Below are positions 22,014 to 34,816 of a stretch of 64,000 nucleotides of DNA, piece after piece (within the stretch, counting starts at the first letter, position 1; each line of letters begins with the position of its first letter). A program made the position numbers and the translations under genes. The stretch is taken from the NCBI GenBank assembly GCA_033296885.1, contig MU863876.1:558001-622000 (forward strand). Direction: 5' to 3'. The notes beneath the pieces are model-generated. The model saw only the letters and a list, made by a program, of their open reading frames with translations. It did not search any database and was not told where the DNA came from. The stretch comes from Triangularia verruculosa (lineage: Eukaryota > Ascomycota > Sordariomycetes > Sordariales > Podosporaceae).

Positions 22014-25000
22014 TTATTTCTCTGCGAAATTCAGGACAAAGTTGAGGTCCTATCAGTCAAGTGTCAGTCAGTCAGGCGACTACTAATATGGCGCACGATT
22101 AAAAGAGCTTACATCTAGTGTCCCAGATATCCCCTCATCGTCCGTTCCATCCAGCGTAAACTTGGCGAGGTTCCGCTTCCTCTTTTGTAGGTTCACAATA
22201 TTCTCCTCGACAGAATTCTTAACCACATACCTCACCACCGTCACCCTCCGCGTCTGTCCCATTCGAATTGCTCTTGCTATGGCTTGCTCTTCCACGGAAG
22301 GGTTCCATTGCGGCTCAACGATATGCACGTAGTTTGCCGCGGTGAGGTTCAGTCTGGGCACATCGAGAGTGAGTAATCATATCTGCACGAATTTGAGTTT
22401 GGACATGACTAACCCCACGGCGCCCGTCTGGATGGTCATCAGTAGCACAGGTACCTGCGTTGTTCTGAAAGTCTCCAAAATGCACAAACGTCGAGATGAA
22501 TCGACACGGCCATCAATTCTCAGGTGGCTTATACCCGCAGCGTTCATGTACCTCTCAAGCAAATTCAATGTTGCTGTCCAGTAAGAAAATACAAGACTAG
22601 AAGACCACGTTAGCGTGTGAGCAGGATGCTAGGTATTTCTCCAGACACACCTTTTGGATCCGAACTCCGTCTGCTTCAACCGACCAATAACGGCCTCGAT
22701 CTTTGATGATGTTTGTTGTCCGGCGCTCTGAGACGTAATCGGCGAGAGCAGAATGTCAATGACTGTGGGCCGGACTGGCGACTTTGACTGTGAACGTGGC
22801 TTTGGTTTGGTCAGTGATGATACAGAGGTGTCCCTGCCACACTGAGGGCAGATCTCTCCCTCTCCCAAGTCGAGCTTATCCTCGCCGTTCCCCTCACACA
22901 GGCCGCACCCGTCCTCGGCATCATCATCATCAGTCATCTCTGTCCCGAGAAGCCTGTTAGAGACCACAGGATGTGTGCCGTGGTTGCACAACCGCCGAAG
23001 CTTCATGATGGCGGCAAACAAGATAGCATATCTCTTGATCTTTGCCTGAGAACTGACTTTCATATCGATGTCGCGTTCACATTGTTTTAGAATGCTTTTG
23101 TAGACATCCTTTTCGTCGTTATGCAATGGTATCGAGATGCTTTCGAATATCGGCTCGGGCAGATTGAGGAGCTTGTCACTTCTTCGAAGACAGATTGCAC
23201 TCAACAGGCACCTCAATCGATAGCCTCTGTCCGATGTGTCCTGTCTCAGAGGCTCAAGGACATGTTGCTGGAATACTATTGGTTGACAGAAAGGGTGGAA
23301 ATGAAGGAAACTGAGGAGCGATACAAGATCGCCCAATCGGTTTTGAATTGGGGTACCGGTCAGGCACCATCGTCGTGTGGATTTCAAGCTTATCGCCGCT
23401 TTAAACTGTTTGGAGCTCTGGTTTCGGATCCAGTGTGCTGTTACTTGGTCAGTGTCAAACTCAGCAATGATAAAGGAATTCATGCCTTCATCGAGCACCA
23501 CTCTGTACCACTGGACTTGCTGCAGAACAGACCGGCCCCTATTGTCTGCCGAGAGGACGCCGTAGGTTGTAAGAACAATATCGTAATGCTGTAGCTCCTT
23601 AGGGTCTGTTGCTCGTTTGTTGCCGTGAAACTTGTAGGTTCTGAGTATCCCAGCCCTCACATGGCTGTTCCGCAATCCGGTCAGATCAAGTTCATACGTG
23701 AGACAGCAAGGATATGTCACCTCATAATCTCGGTTTCCCAGACATCAAGCACTTCTAGTGATTGCAAAAAGTGTTAGCTGTTGCCTGGAGAGCGCAAAAA
23801 AACCACGTACGCGTCGAGCTCACAACTACCAATGTAGCACTGCTCAAGATGGCTGCCAATTGAGTTTCCTCCTGAACGGGCAGAGACCTCGAGTCGTCCA
23901 ATGTAGAGGTGATTGCTGAAATTGTCGTCAGGGTCTTCCCAAGACCCATGACGTCGGCCAGGATGCCACCCATGCCATAAGACGGTACGTGGTGGTGGGA
24001 ACTGAGAGTGCCTATCAGTAACATCATCTGAGCCTTGCAGCGGCATTTATGACGTACGGTAGTCGAAGATTGGAACGCAGTTCTTGGTGAACTTTTTGGC
24101 AGTGTTCATGGTTTTCTCTCTGTCGCATGAATCGCAAGGCGGTGACTTGATGTCTGTGAAGGCAGAGTTAGAAAACTTCAAGAGTGCTCTTGTGGCGATG
24201 TTGTACCTCTTGAGAGTTGTGATGATTGCTTCCGGTTGATCAAATGTGGGTTGATCCTTATCTCCGATTGTGTCATCATAGATATGGGTACCCAATAACT
24301 CTAGAACACGTTGAACCTCATCTGAAATGGCCTTTGCTTTGAACTCTGTCTCCATGATACCGACGAGGTGGGTGAGATTTTCCAGTCTCTCATCGGAGCG
24401 AAACATCTGTGGGTTGTAATACTCGTAATCTAACGGCAAGTAGAAAGGATGCTGAAGAAAGTAGGAGATAGACGAAAGTGTCAGACCAACTTGGTCTGCA
24501 TTGCTCATCGACCCGTAGATATTGATGGAGACTGTTACGATGAGTCCCTTTGCAGATGTTCTCTTTTTTGCCGTTAGTTGGGCAGCGTGGACAACACCAC
24601 CAAGATCGACATTGGTGGCCTTTTGTAGCTGACGCAACGCTCCACATGTAGCCATGTCTAGCACTGCAATCGGAGTTTCGTGTTCATCCGCCAACGCAAA
24701 ATAAGAGCCAAACGGCACAATTCTGAAGTGACAAAATCGTTCGCCGGCGGTGGTGAGCTTTGAAGCCTGCTTGGGCTGTTGGAAACAAGCCTTGGCTTCA
24801 CAGATCTGGAAAACCCATACCATTCAGTGCCCGAACAGGCGGCTTAAGCGCAGAAAATGAGCTTACCGCACCATAGCAGATGATGGGATTATCTGGGGAG
24901 TTGTTCGGTGGGACCCAGTCGACTACCGTGGCATGTTGGGCGTAGATGGGAGAGCGAGCATGAACGAGAGCGCTTGGCGAAGGGGAGGCGTCGGTGCTGG

Positions 25001-25214
25001 GCATCCACATCTCTATGGAGCATGGGGTAGAGATATAGGCTTCCGATGCATTCGAGATGGATCGTGTACGTTTCGCAGAATCGCAGAGACTCTCATGTTC
25101 CCGATGTCTCTTTGGTAATTGTAGGGCTCCTGGTGTTGACGGCCGGACAGCATCATAGCATACGCTGTCATCCGGATGGAGATGTAGTTCAGGAGGGCTC
25201 CACGGGTGATTCAT
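22014..25214 (-). CDS. SNF2-family DEAH ATPase, RAD5/HLTF-like
   Basis: Nine exons: 25214-24867, 24805-24058, 24011-23811, 23754-23721, 23664-23486, 23437-22651, 22596-22414, 22353-22113 and 22049-22014; about 918 aa, all phases consistent. The N-terminal 350 residues are lineage-specific. Motif I is ILADVMGLGKTLT; motif II is DEAH, but only after removal of a 48-nt GC-AG intron (23485-23438); motif III is CLTGTPIQNRL. A four-cysteine segment (CGLC, CPQC) lies in place of a RING finger, as in related ascomycete proteins. The helicase C lobe has QTGAVGLNL and the arginine-finger region AIARAIRMGQTRRV. Such enzymes move along DNA to remodel chromatin or help repair. The gene starts 330 bp from, and divergent to, the NLR gene. 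Confidence 0.88.
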
Positions 25215-25544
25215 GGGAGATTTGTGATGAGTTTCGGTGCAACATCAAAAGGCACGAGAGTTGACAGCCCGAATTCTTGAGACAAGAAGCACCCGACGGC
25301 CCCCACCTTCCACCAGCCCCAATCGTCGCCTATTGGCAGCCACCATGCACGTGCTGGCCAACGCTGATAGGTAGGTACGTTGCAAGGCAGACTGTGGGGC
25401 TGTGCTTACTCTTCAGTAGAAGTCGGGCAACGGAAAATGGCGGGGAAGTTGGGCGCCCGTGACCTCCCAGATGTTCATTTAGCTACCATCCCATGTCAGC
25501 CCAAAGGTTTCTGAACTTTGTGTCTCCAGAGCCAGATACCAAAG
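25215..25544. promoter_or_regulatory. Shared intergenic promoter of SNF2 and NLR genes
   Basis: The only DNA between two divergent start codons, so it should drive both genes. It contains a GTAGGTACGT motif at 25371-25380 and no clear TATA box. Bidirectional use is inference from the arrangement. Confidence 0.5.
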
Positions 25545-28500
25545 ATGGATTCGAGCGCTTCCACAAGCCCGCCAGATGACCCTTTCCGAGCTGCTCTCTC
25601 CCGCTTTCAACAGAGTCTGACCGACAAGGAACGAAAAGACTTTGAAGGCTGCACTCTACAAGATGTCAAAGATGCCATCAAATCCATAGAGAACCGTTTG
25701 GCGTCTAAACGAAATCAACGGTGTATGCAACTCATTTCGAAATTCCTAGAAGGAATGAACCAACTCGGTCAAGTCGTCGAGGTTTTTCTCAACGTTGATG
25801 CGATGGTGGCCTTTGTCTGGGGCCCCATCAAGTTTGTCCTGTTGGTAAGTTCAAGCTCTTTTCTCAAGCGTCTTTATCTACTAACAGGTTGTCCAAATCC
25901 ACCAGATTGCCGCTACTTGGGTCGACACATTGGACTGCCTCCTGGACACCTATTCTGAGATTGGTGAAATCCTTCCAGGTCTGGCACAATACCGAAAACT
26001 GCTGCCAGGTCACCCCCACATCAGGGTTCACCTCGAGAACTACTACTGTGACGTCTTAGAATTTCACCGCAAGGCTTTGGATGTCTTCGCCAGACCTAGT
26101 TGGAAGGTGGTCTTTCACTCATCGTGGAAAACATTCAAGACCCATTTTGGCGGCACGCTTGCCAAGCTGAAGAGACATCGAGACCTCCTTGCAGATGAGA
26201 AGTTAACGGCCACCATGTCCGAGGTTCTCGACTCACGACAGTCGATTGAAGATATACTGGACCAACTTTCACGCAAGGTGCAAGACCTTCACCTTTCTAT
26301 CGACGAGAACGAGGTGTTGCGGCAACAGGAGACTCTGAACAACAAGCGGCAATTTGTGTTGTCCAAGCTGGACCCTCCTCGTTACCACGATGACTTTGTG
26401 GCATCCTTTAGCGAGCGTCGCAGTGGGACATCTGGAGATTGGATTCTGAACAACGACACATTCAGCCATTGGGCCGACATCGACAACCTGGAGAGCAGAT
26501 ACCTCTACCTCAGCGGCATTCCAGGAGCAGGTACGCGCTTTCTCGTCTTAATTACTTGGTGCCTTGAATGTCCTGCTCAATCTTTATACAGGCAAGACGA
26601 TACTCTCCTCACGGGTCACGCACCATCTTCAACAACTTTCCCAAAACCATGCAGGACAGGGCGCGACATTTCCAGTCATTTACTTCTTCTTCAAGCATGC
26701 GCAACCTGACAAGAGAACCATAACCGCGTTTCTGCTGTCGCTGCTATCGCAGCTGGCAAGTCATGATGAGGTGTCGCTGGATCTTGTGTATCAGCAATTG
26801 TTGCCTCTCGATCAGCAAAGGCTCCGCACCGTGTCGCTCCTACGTGAACTTACAACCATGGTTCTACGGACGCATAGGCTATGTTTCATCATCGCCGACG
26901 GCTTGGATGAGTGCATTGCGGAGAAGTCTCTGGACCATGAAGAGGTACAAGGGGAGGTCGTGTCTTTCTTGGAATCTTTGTCACCCACAGAGAACCCAGC
27001 GGACTCACCATCTCGCCCAACAGCAGTACGAGTCTTTGTCGCTGGCCAAAGAAACGGCTTTCTGGACAAACGCCTCTCTAACTACCCAACCATACAACTC
27101 GAAGCCACAAATGCGCATGCACAAGATATCGATGATTATTCGCAAGCCAAGGCAAGTGAGATCCAGACGAAATTCAAGATCCCCGACAGTGCCAGAACAG
27201 ACCTTGTTCACAGGGTCAATTCTGTCGCTCAGGGTGAGTATCAGTCCAGCAAGGATCCCGCTCACGTACCTTGCCTTTTTGATGTTGACAGCATGCATCT
27301 AGGAATGTTTTTGTACGCCAAGATTGTGCTGGACAATCTCTTACGGCAACCTTCACGCGGCCATTTCAAGAGGGAGTTGATGGAGGAGAACTTCCCTCGC
27401 GGATTGGACCAGGCGTAAGTGTGACCATTCATGGAAGGCTCATGAAACCAAATTTTGACACTCACAGTTACGACCGGGTCATTGTCCACATCCTTGAAAA
27501 TCCTGATATGGCTCAACGGGATGCATCGCGCCGGATCTTGGAGCTTGTGCTCTGTGCCAAGCGTCCCCTGCGGTGGAAAGAGATACAGAGCCACTTCTGC
27601 GTCGATCTCAAGACCCACACAGCTGACCCCGACTTTCAGCTTGTCGAGCCATGCAAGCACTATTGTAGCTCTCTGGTCGAGGTCTTTCCTAATCGTCACT
27701 CGATTGGAGGATCCGATGATGTGGTGGAAATTGTTCACGAGACAGCTCGCGGGTATGTCCTGGGACCATCTTCGAGGGGTCTTGGCTAACATGAATTAGC
27801 TATCTTTTCCAGACGGGGCGGTTTGTCGAGGCGTCTCTCAACGCTTCTATGGCACTGTTTTGCGCCCAATATTTGAACTCTGACCCTTTCAAACTCCATG
27901 ACAACGAGAGTGGCATGAAGGAATATTGCCAAACCGGCTTCTACTCTTTTGTCGATTATGCAGCGGCATATTGGTGGAAGCATGCGTCAGCCTTGGTAGC
28001 TCCTGGGGGCCAATGCCAAGCTGCCCCCGAACATCAAGTCTGGGTTGCTCTTGCTAGTCTCGCGGGAAATTTGAAATCGACTCAAATGCCAGACACCCCC
28101 ATCAGCTCCGACATGAGCACTATCTCGTCACAGTTTCGACTGCTGGCAAATGATGCTCGGGAATGGGAGAACGAGTTCCCGATAGAGTTTCACGTCCAAG
28201 CAGTCCGCGCTTGTGTGGAGACGATCTTGGCCAATGATGACTTTGGGGAAATCATGTCCGACACTGACGATCCAGGAGATCCAAGACGATTGTATGGGGC
28301 ACTGACATACAAATGCAGTAAGCCCTGGTGCCTCTTCTTTCAGCAAGGATTTGACTCTTCGGCGACGCGTGATAAGCATGTGCAAGAGCATGAGCGTCCT
28401 TTTCGATGCACGTCGGAAGGTTGTTACGGACACACCGTTGGATTTGCCAATGAACAGGACTTCAAGAGACATAACGACCGGGTACACCCCGCAGATGATG

Positions 28501-31049
28501 CCTTGCTAGAGTTCCCGGCATTTCCGTCCGCTCAAGTTCAAGCACTCGACATATTCCAGGCCGTCAAGAACAATGATCTCGCCACAGTTCGGGACTTTGT
28601 CCAGTCTGGTGTAGATGTCAGAATACCCAACACTGCCGGGTACCACGCTCTCTTCCTCGCAGCACAATCAAAGCATCATCGGATGTGCGAATACCTCCTA
28701 GACGTAGGAGCCAAGGTAAATGCAAGGAACTCTAAAGGAGGAAAAACAGCCTTGCACGCCGCCGTTGCCAAGGACGATTTTGAAGTGGCACAGCTGCTCA
28801 TCTCACGCGGCGCCGACATCTTTGCTCGGGACAAAGCCGGCAAGAGCCTTGTTCCGACTTCAACGGATTCCTACGACCGTGTGTACAAGGCATTCCCAAA
28901 GCATTTCTTTACCCATGCGATGTGCGAACAAGACCTTTGCCATGTCATTTTCAAATCTGAAGAACTCTTCGAGTTATCGGTGTTGCCTGCTGGGAGCGGC
29001 CAAGAACTTGAGGACTACCAACAACAACTGTTCTCACTCGAAAAGCAGAGTTCTCGACGCCTTAACAAAGCTAATTTGCGGCGCATGATATCCAACGAGT
29101 TCACCTTGCCAATGAAGTTTCTGACAAGGGAAGAAAGCTGTCTCGACCTTACCTACATTGCTCTCAACAGCTTCATCGAGGGTATTGTAAAACGCCGGAA
29201 TGTGTTCGTCATTGCATTGTTTGAAAGCGGCCGGATGGACATGGATATCACGGATTCAAAAGGGCGTCTCCCACTTCATTATGCATGCGAAAGTATCAAC
29301 CAACCAATCTTCGAGAGAATACTTTCTCTCACCACAGATCTTACCGTCAGAGATAAGGACGGCAAGAGAGCTATCGATCTGTTGTACAAAGGAATGCACG
29401 GCGCCCCTGACACTCAGCCTCCAGAAATATCTTTATTGATGAAAATTCAGCTGCTGAGATGCATGTCCTTGGTTGACGATAGCTGCGTTGATGGCATGCA
29501 TCAACTGTTGCAACGGGTATCCGCCAAGCCGCGTTCACCAGGAAGGCTTCTTGAATACGCCTGTAGCTCCAAGCAGACAGATCTGTCTCTGTTGGAGATG
29601 CTCCTGGAAGATCTCAAAGAGCAGCTTCAGGAGGACGACGTTTCGAGGGCTCTGCATTGTGCTTTGAAAGCCGAAATGGACCACTTAATCGGGACATTGT
29701 TGAAGCACTGTCCCCCTAGTGTATTTCTATACTATGCGTGCTATACTCTGGCTGCAAATCGACCTTCCGGGGCCACCATTCTAAAGGGACTTGAAGGGCA
29801 GCTTACGAAAGACGATCAGTTCAAGGCCATCTTTTTTGCTTTCGGGGTAGGAGACTATGACGCCCTGAGGGTGCAGTTAAACCACTACGATCCCGGGCTC
29901 CCTTCTACCTGTCTGAAGCTTTTAGAATGCGCAAGAACCCCAAAAGACCTATCCGCGGCACTGTATGCTGCGGTCAAGGATGAGGATATCATAGCTGTTA
30001 GGATGCTACTCGAATACCGCGAACTCCATCTACGCGCTGAGTACCATGACGGAGAGAATGTGGCGATAGCCGCTACCTTTCATGAAGATCCACAGATACT
30101 ACGGTTGCTTCAACGATACGACGGCTCCATCTTCGAGCCCAACTCTCAAGGCGTCGGCCCTTTACACTGCGCAGCTTACTTGATGAACGTAGAAGCTCTG
30201 AAGGTGGCAATTGCTGCTGAGCAGCACATGGTGAATTTGCGAGTATCTGGCCTTCCCGAAGCATGGTTGCAAGATCTCGCGTTCGGCCAGCAGATGTTGC
30301 GCTCCTTGGGCGACGACCTTACCTACGAGGGAATTCTATCAAGAACGCCACTTTTTATCGCGATGAATAGAGCAGTTCACGAAGCGGACAGCACCATCAC
30401 TTCGGCAAGCCAAAGCACCACCAACATATCTGCCAATACACCTCGCTTCAACGCCATATTTGAAGCTGTCATGTCGGTTGCATCTCTTGATTTGTCAGCG
30501 AGCGTAAGATACGCGACCCGTGACATTTACTATTTAGAGGCGTACTTGGTCTATCGCTGCTGCGATTATGACATGGTAACTCGATTGGCAAGTGCAGGCT
30601 TTGTGCTAGAATTTGCCTGGGAACTATTCAAATGGATCCCTGGAAATGGCGAAACACCGCCCCACGTCATGTTGAGCCGCAGACGCTTTTCTGATCCGGA
30701 ATACGACAAACACGCTTCTCGCCTATCGAGACTCGACTTGATTCTGGCGGTTGTTCACAACAATCGTTGCCGCTTTGTTGACATCATATCTCGGAATTTG
30801 CCTTTTGCCACAGCTTTACTCCATTCAGGCTTGCTAGAACGGGGCAAGGTCAACTTTAAAGACTCTTATGGACCGCTGTTGGACATACTCAACAGCGATT
30901 GTGAAACTGCAATACTACCGCAGATGATGATGCTTGGGTTGGATGGACAGGAGCTTTTGTTGCTAGCTTCCGGTCTTGGACGAAAAAAGGCTGCTGATAT
31001 GTTGCGTACTGTGGTACTGGAAGTGGATGGATGGATAAAATTCTTTTAG
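25545..31049 (+). CDS. NACHT STAND receptor (NLR-like) with C2H2 zinc fingers and ankyrin repeats
   Basis: Six exons: 25545-25844, 25906-26530, 26592-27233, 27303-27414, 27468-27752 and 27800-31049; introns of 47-69 nt; about 1737 aa. Residues 1-290 match the helical DUF7708-type N-terminal domain of fungal NACHT proteins (FVWGPIKF). The NACHT domain has Walker A GIPGAGKT (near 304-311, split by intron 2) and Walker B FIIADGLDEC (near 407). A winged-helix segment precedes ETARG/YLFQTGRF. Two C2H2-like fingers lie near 826-882. Ankyrin-type repeats, increasingly degenerate, fill 905 to the end. In fungi such proteins are thought to sense non-self and trigger responses through the N-terminal domain. 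Intron 3 must end at 27302: the earlier AG leads to a stop. GC is lower than in neighbouring genes. Confidence 0.9.
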
Positions 31050-31329
31050 GCTATCCCGACCTGCTGCCGGGCGAAGGTACCTACCTTACTTAAAGAAGAA
31101 ACGATGTAGATAGCGACTTTCTATGCCTTTAAACAGGAAACTTGAAGAGAGATCAAGAAGAGTGTAGGAAGGTAACGTCACAGTTCCCCCGCACCGGAGC
31201 GGGCCTTTTTCCGGGACCTTGTTCCACCCGACCCTCCGCATTGAACCATCGTCCGATATTACACTCGCCTTCAGACGGTATCCCTGACCACGAACCTCCC
31301 AAGCTAGTTCCGCAAAAACCACCTCAAGA

Positions 31330-32500
31330 ATGGAAAGCATTCCAGCCGACGCGCACACCCGGGAGGTGTTTTACGTCGGCGGCGAGTATGTCGACGACGG
31401 CACAGTCAACGAGACGGTCTACGGCCAAGTCTACGTGGAGCATCTGGTCCCAGTACACAAACCCCTCCAGAAATATCCAATAGTCTTCATCCCAGGAAGC
31501 AGCCGAACAAGCATCGTAAGTTGTTCCCCCTCATCTTGCAACATCCCTCAATCTCACTCCTCCCCAGGACTTCCTCACAACCCCTTCCATCCCCACCTCC
31601 TCTCCCCCTCCAAAGAGCTGGTCCTCCCACTTCCTTTCCCTCTCCCACGAGCTCTACCTCATCGACCCCCCCTTCCGCGGCCGCTCCCCGTGGCATCCAC
31701 CCACCCACCTCTCTCCTTCGTCTCAGTCCCAGTCCCAACCCTACCTCACCTTCTCCGCCGCCCCCCTCCAAAAAGCCTGGACAACCCCCCCTTTCTCCAC
31801 CCAATGGCCAGACGTCAACCCCCCGGCAGGAAAAGGCTCCCCAGCCTTCGACCACGTCATGAAATCCACCCACCCCCAACTCGCCAGTCTAGCAGAAGAG
31901 CAATCCGTCGCCCAAAAGTCACTATCCGCCCTCCTGGACAAAATTGGCAAACCAGTGATCATCTTGGCGCACAGCATGGGCTGCAAGATCGCCTGGCTGC
32001 TCGCGGATGCACGGCCGGGATTGGTCAAAGCCATCGTCGCGGTCGAGCCGGCCGGGCCGGCGTTTCAGATGAGAGGGATGGGGGGGTTGAGGAGGGAGAT
32101 GACGGCTTTTGGGCTGACGGAGGTGAGGTTGGGGTTTGAGCCTCCGGTTGGGGAGAAGGGGGAGCGGTTGGGGAGGAGGTTGGTGAAGCCGGAGGAGGAG
32201 GGGTTGTTGGAGTGTTGGCTGCAGGATGAGGAGCAGGAAGGCGGGGTGAGGGAGTTGGTGAATTTGAAGGGGGTGGAGGTGCTGGTTGTGACGGGGGAGG
32301 GGTCGCCTCATAGGGGGTATGACTGGGGGACGGTTGAGTTTTTGAGGCAGGCGGGCGTGGAGGGGGTGGAGCATTTGGTGTTGGAGGGGGCGGTGATGGA
32401 GGGGAGGGGGGGAGGTGGGAATGGGCATATGATGATGTTGGAGAGGAATAGGGGGGGGATTGGGGAGGTTATTGGGGAGTGGGTTGGGAGGAGGGTGTGA
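31330..32500 (+). CDS. Alpha/beta hydrolase
   Basis: Exons 31330-31515 and 31568-32500, with a 52-nt intron carrying a GTAAGT donor; about 372 aa. The strand-turn order is typical: PIVFIPGSS (oxyanion loop), YLIDPPFRGRSPW, then the nucleophile elbow LAHSMGCK with Ser near residue 220, and a late His in GNGHMMML. The acidic residue is probably the Glu or Asp near VVTGEGSPH. There is no signal peptide, so it is likely intracellular. The family includes fungal esterases and lactone hydrolases; the substrate is unknown. Base composition changes sharply inside the gene, from C-rich (31570-32030) to G-rich (32060-32500) on the coding strand. It lies next to the GPI protein, UstYa-like and P450 genes. 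Confidence 0.85.
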
Positions 32501-32592
32501 CGGTCAGGCTGGTTTTGTTGTTGGGTATTATTTTGTTTTGTATTTGGTATCATGATAGCTCCCATCTCTCATTAGACTTGATGCCCTAAACT

Positions 32593-33172
32593 TTACAACA
32601 TGGCGGCAATGACACCAGCAGCCACAGCCACGGCAACACCAGCACCCACGCCCCGAGGAGCAGCAGCACCGCTCTTCTTCACCACCTCATCGGCAGCCTT
32701 GTCCCAGGCCTCGAGGTACCCCGACACAAACTCCTTGGAGTCCTTTGGCACGTTCTTGTCGTACCTTGTCACCAAATCACGATCAGCATTTCCTGTCCAT
32801 ACTTTCGATTGCGAGAGACCAAACATACCATGACTGAGTCACCACATCCTTCCAGTTCCACTCAGCGCCACCCGTCATCATGGCCTGCAGCACGGAGACG
32901 GCGTCGGGCGCATGGGTGATGGCCGAGACGATGTCGCTGGTAAGAGAAGGGAACCTGTCGTCGTGGACAAAGGAGCTTTCGAGCTGGTACCACGTCGAGG
33001 CCAGAGGGGTGATGTACGGGGAGACCTCTGTGGGGATGGGGCTCGGGGAGTAGACAGCCGAGACCAAGGAGTTCGCGTCGACCGAGGTGGGGAAGGCAAT
33101 GGGGTCGTTGTTGTCGTCGGCGGCGGAGACGAGGGCGGCGCCGGTGATGGCGAGGAGAGTGGAAAACTTCAT
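32593..33172 (-). CDS. GPI-anchored secreted protein of unknown function
   Basis: Exons 33172-32829 and 32764-32593; 64-nt intron with GTATGT donor; 171 aa. Residues 1-18 form a signal peptide (MKFSTLLAITGAALVSA). The mature part, about 120 residues, has few cysteines, many Trp/Tyr and Ser/Pro, and fits the small secreted GPI proteins common in ascomycetes. The C-terminus has a Gly/Ala spacer (KKSGAAAPRG) followed by a hydrophobic tail (VAVAVAAGVIAAML), the classic GPI attachment signal. It should sit on the plasma membrane or cell wall. No enzyme motif is visible. It converges with the hydrolase gene, 92 bp apart. Confidence 0.82.
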
Positions 33173-33897
33173 TTTTGATGGGATGGGATGTTGAGGAAGA
33201 GGGATGACGCGATGGAATCGTGGGAGTGGATGGAGGAGGAATGTTATATAGGGGCGGTAGGCAAACCAGGTAGATGGGTGGGCTTATGCAGGGGCCGTGT
33301 GCTTGTGGCTCCACAGGACAGGGTGATACGGCCGTATAAAATCCTGAAGTTGACCAGTGTTGCCTAGCTTATCGGTCCTTGTTGGTTCCTGCTGCTACGG
33401 GTTATACGCTGGGACACTGGCAGCCCTGCCGAGGTTGCTCCACTACAGATCGATTCTTGACTCCTCTGGACTTTGGCACCGAGAAGGGCCCCTGCAGACT
33501 GTGCCGCTGGCAAGCATGATGGGGATGGTGTGTCCGAGGCTTGAGCCTCATTGCGAGATACGGGAATAGACAACCAGAATAGAGGTTTTATTTATGACGT
33601 GCTCGTTCCTAGGTTCAACAAGAAGAACTACTGTCATGATCCACTCTTAATAGATGTGCAAAACCACCCGAACGTACATAGTTCGTACCAGGAATCGTCG
33701 TGAGCTATAGCGGAATGGAGCGGTGCACGCAAAGGGGACCTCGCGATACACGCAACACGCCGCAAACTATCAATGCAGAACGTGCCTACCCAGCTGAGGT
33801 AATGTATATAGCGACCTCTATACTCTACCAAGACCTTTTCATATTCCCCGGATAGACCGTATCCAAAAGAAAACTGTTATATAGCAAAGTCCACCTC
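33173..33897. other. Intergenic region, no gene seen
   Basis: About 725 bp between two minus-strand genes. The left part near 33200-33250 is C/T-rich on the coding strand and has a TATATAG at 33244-33250, a possible TATA box for the GPI gene. Nothing else is recognised. Confidence 0.5.
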
Positions 33898-34816
33898 TCA
33901 AACCCCCTTCTCATCGCTAACCCTCCTCCCCTCGACCCACTCGACAATCCCCCGGTAGTCCTTACACTGATGCACCACCCCCATCCCGCTCGTCTCGACC
34001 TTTGACCCGTCCGTCTCCGGGTTCTGTCCCTCGAGGGCTGTGTCCCCGCAGCACATGAGGCTTTGTCTCAGGTAACTGAAGCAGTGGTGGATATGCTTGT
34101 GGTCGGTATGGCCATCAGATTTTCCCCCGCCATCGGCAAGAGAGTTGTACCCTGTCATGATCATCTGCAGGCAGTGGAGCTGGTGGAAGACGGCGACGGA
34201 GTAGACTTGTTGGTTGTTGTACCGCATTGGGGGAGGGAGATGGTGGTGGTTTGGGTTGATTGCTGGGGGAATGGTAACGAAGCCGTTGCCTAGGGGGAAG
34301 AAGGAAGTGATATTGGCCTCGTCAGGGTGGAAGGTTTGTCGGTGGAGGGGAACTGATTGTTGTCAGAGGTTTATGCGGGTTGGATAGTTAGGAAGAGAAA
34401 GAGAAAGGGGGCGTCATACACTCTGGAACGAAACCGTTGATGTCGGATGCGAGATGGAGGACGTTGTCTTTTTCCACAGCGGCTTGAGAGACGCATTGGG
34501 CAGTGGTGTCTGACTTGGACAAGGCGACAAATCCCCACACGGCGCAAATGGAGATGAAAATGGTGAAGAAGGCTAGGAGGTATATCGTGACTACCAGCGC
34601 CCGTGGCCGTCTGGCCGGTTTCTGCTCTTCGGGATTCGTCGTGTCATCTCTCCAACTTCTGATTACTGTTCCTGGACTTGGAGGAGTCTTTTCCCAGTTC
34701 TTCAACAGGCCAAGCCCTTCTCCATGTAACTTGGGAAAGGCATGTGTTGTGGAAGGGCTGGTCGGGGACGCAGCAAATGTCGTGGTGCTGTCAAGGCTGA
34801 ATCTTGACGACTCCAT
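33898..34816 (-). CDS. UstYa-like oxidase (DUF3328 family)
   Basis: Exons 34816-34420 and 34352-33898; 67-nt intron; about 283 aa. The start is the first ATG of the frame (34816). A basic, disordered N-terminus is followed by one transmembrane helix near residues 75-100 (VVTIYLLAFFTIFISICAVW), the usual N-terminal anchor. The lumenal domain carries both hallmark HxxHC motifs: HQLHC (near 195) and HIHHC in HHCFSYLRQSLMCCGD (near 223-235). Proteins of this family catalyse oxidative cyclisation or other oxidations, in known cases in fungal RiPP (ustiloxin, cyclochlorotine-type) and related pathways. No precursor peptide with Kex2-bounded repeats is found in this window. The divergent neighbour is a P450. 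Confidence 0.88.
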
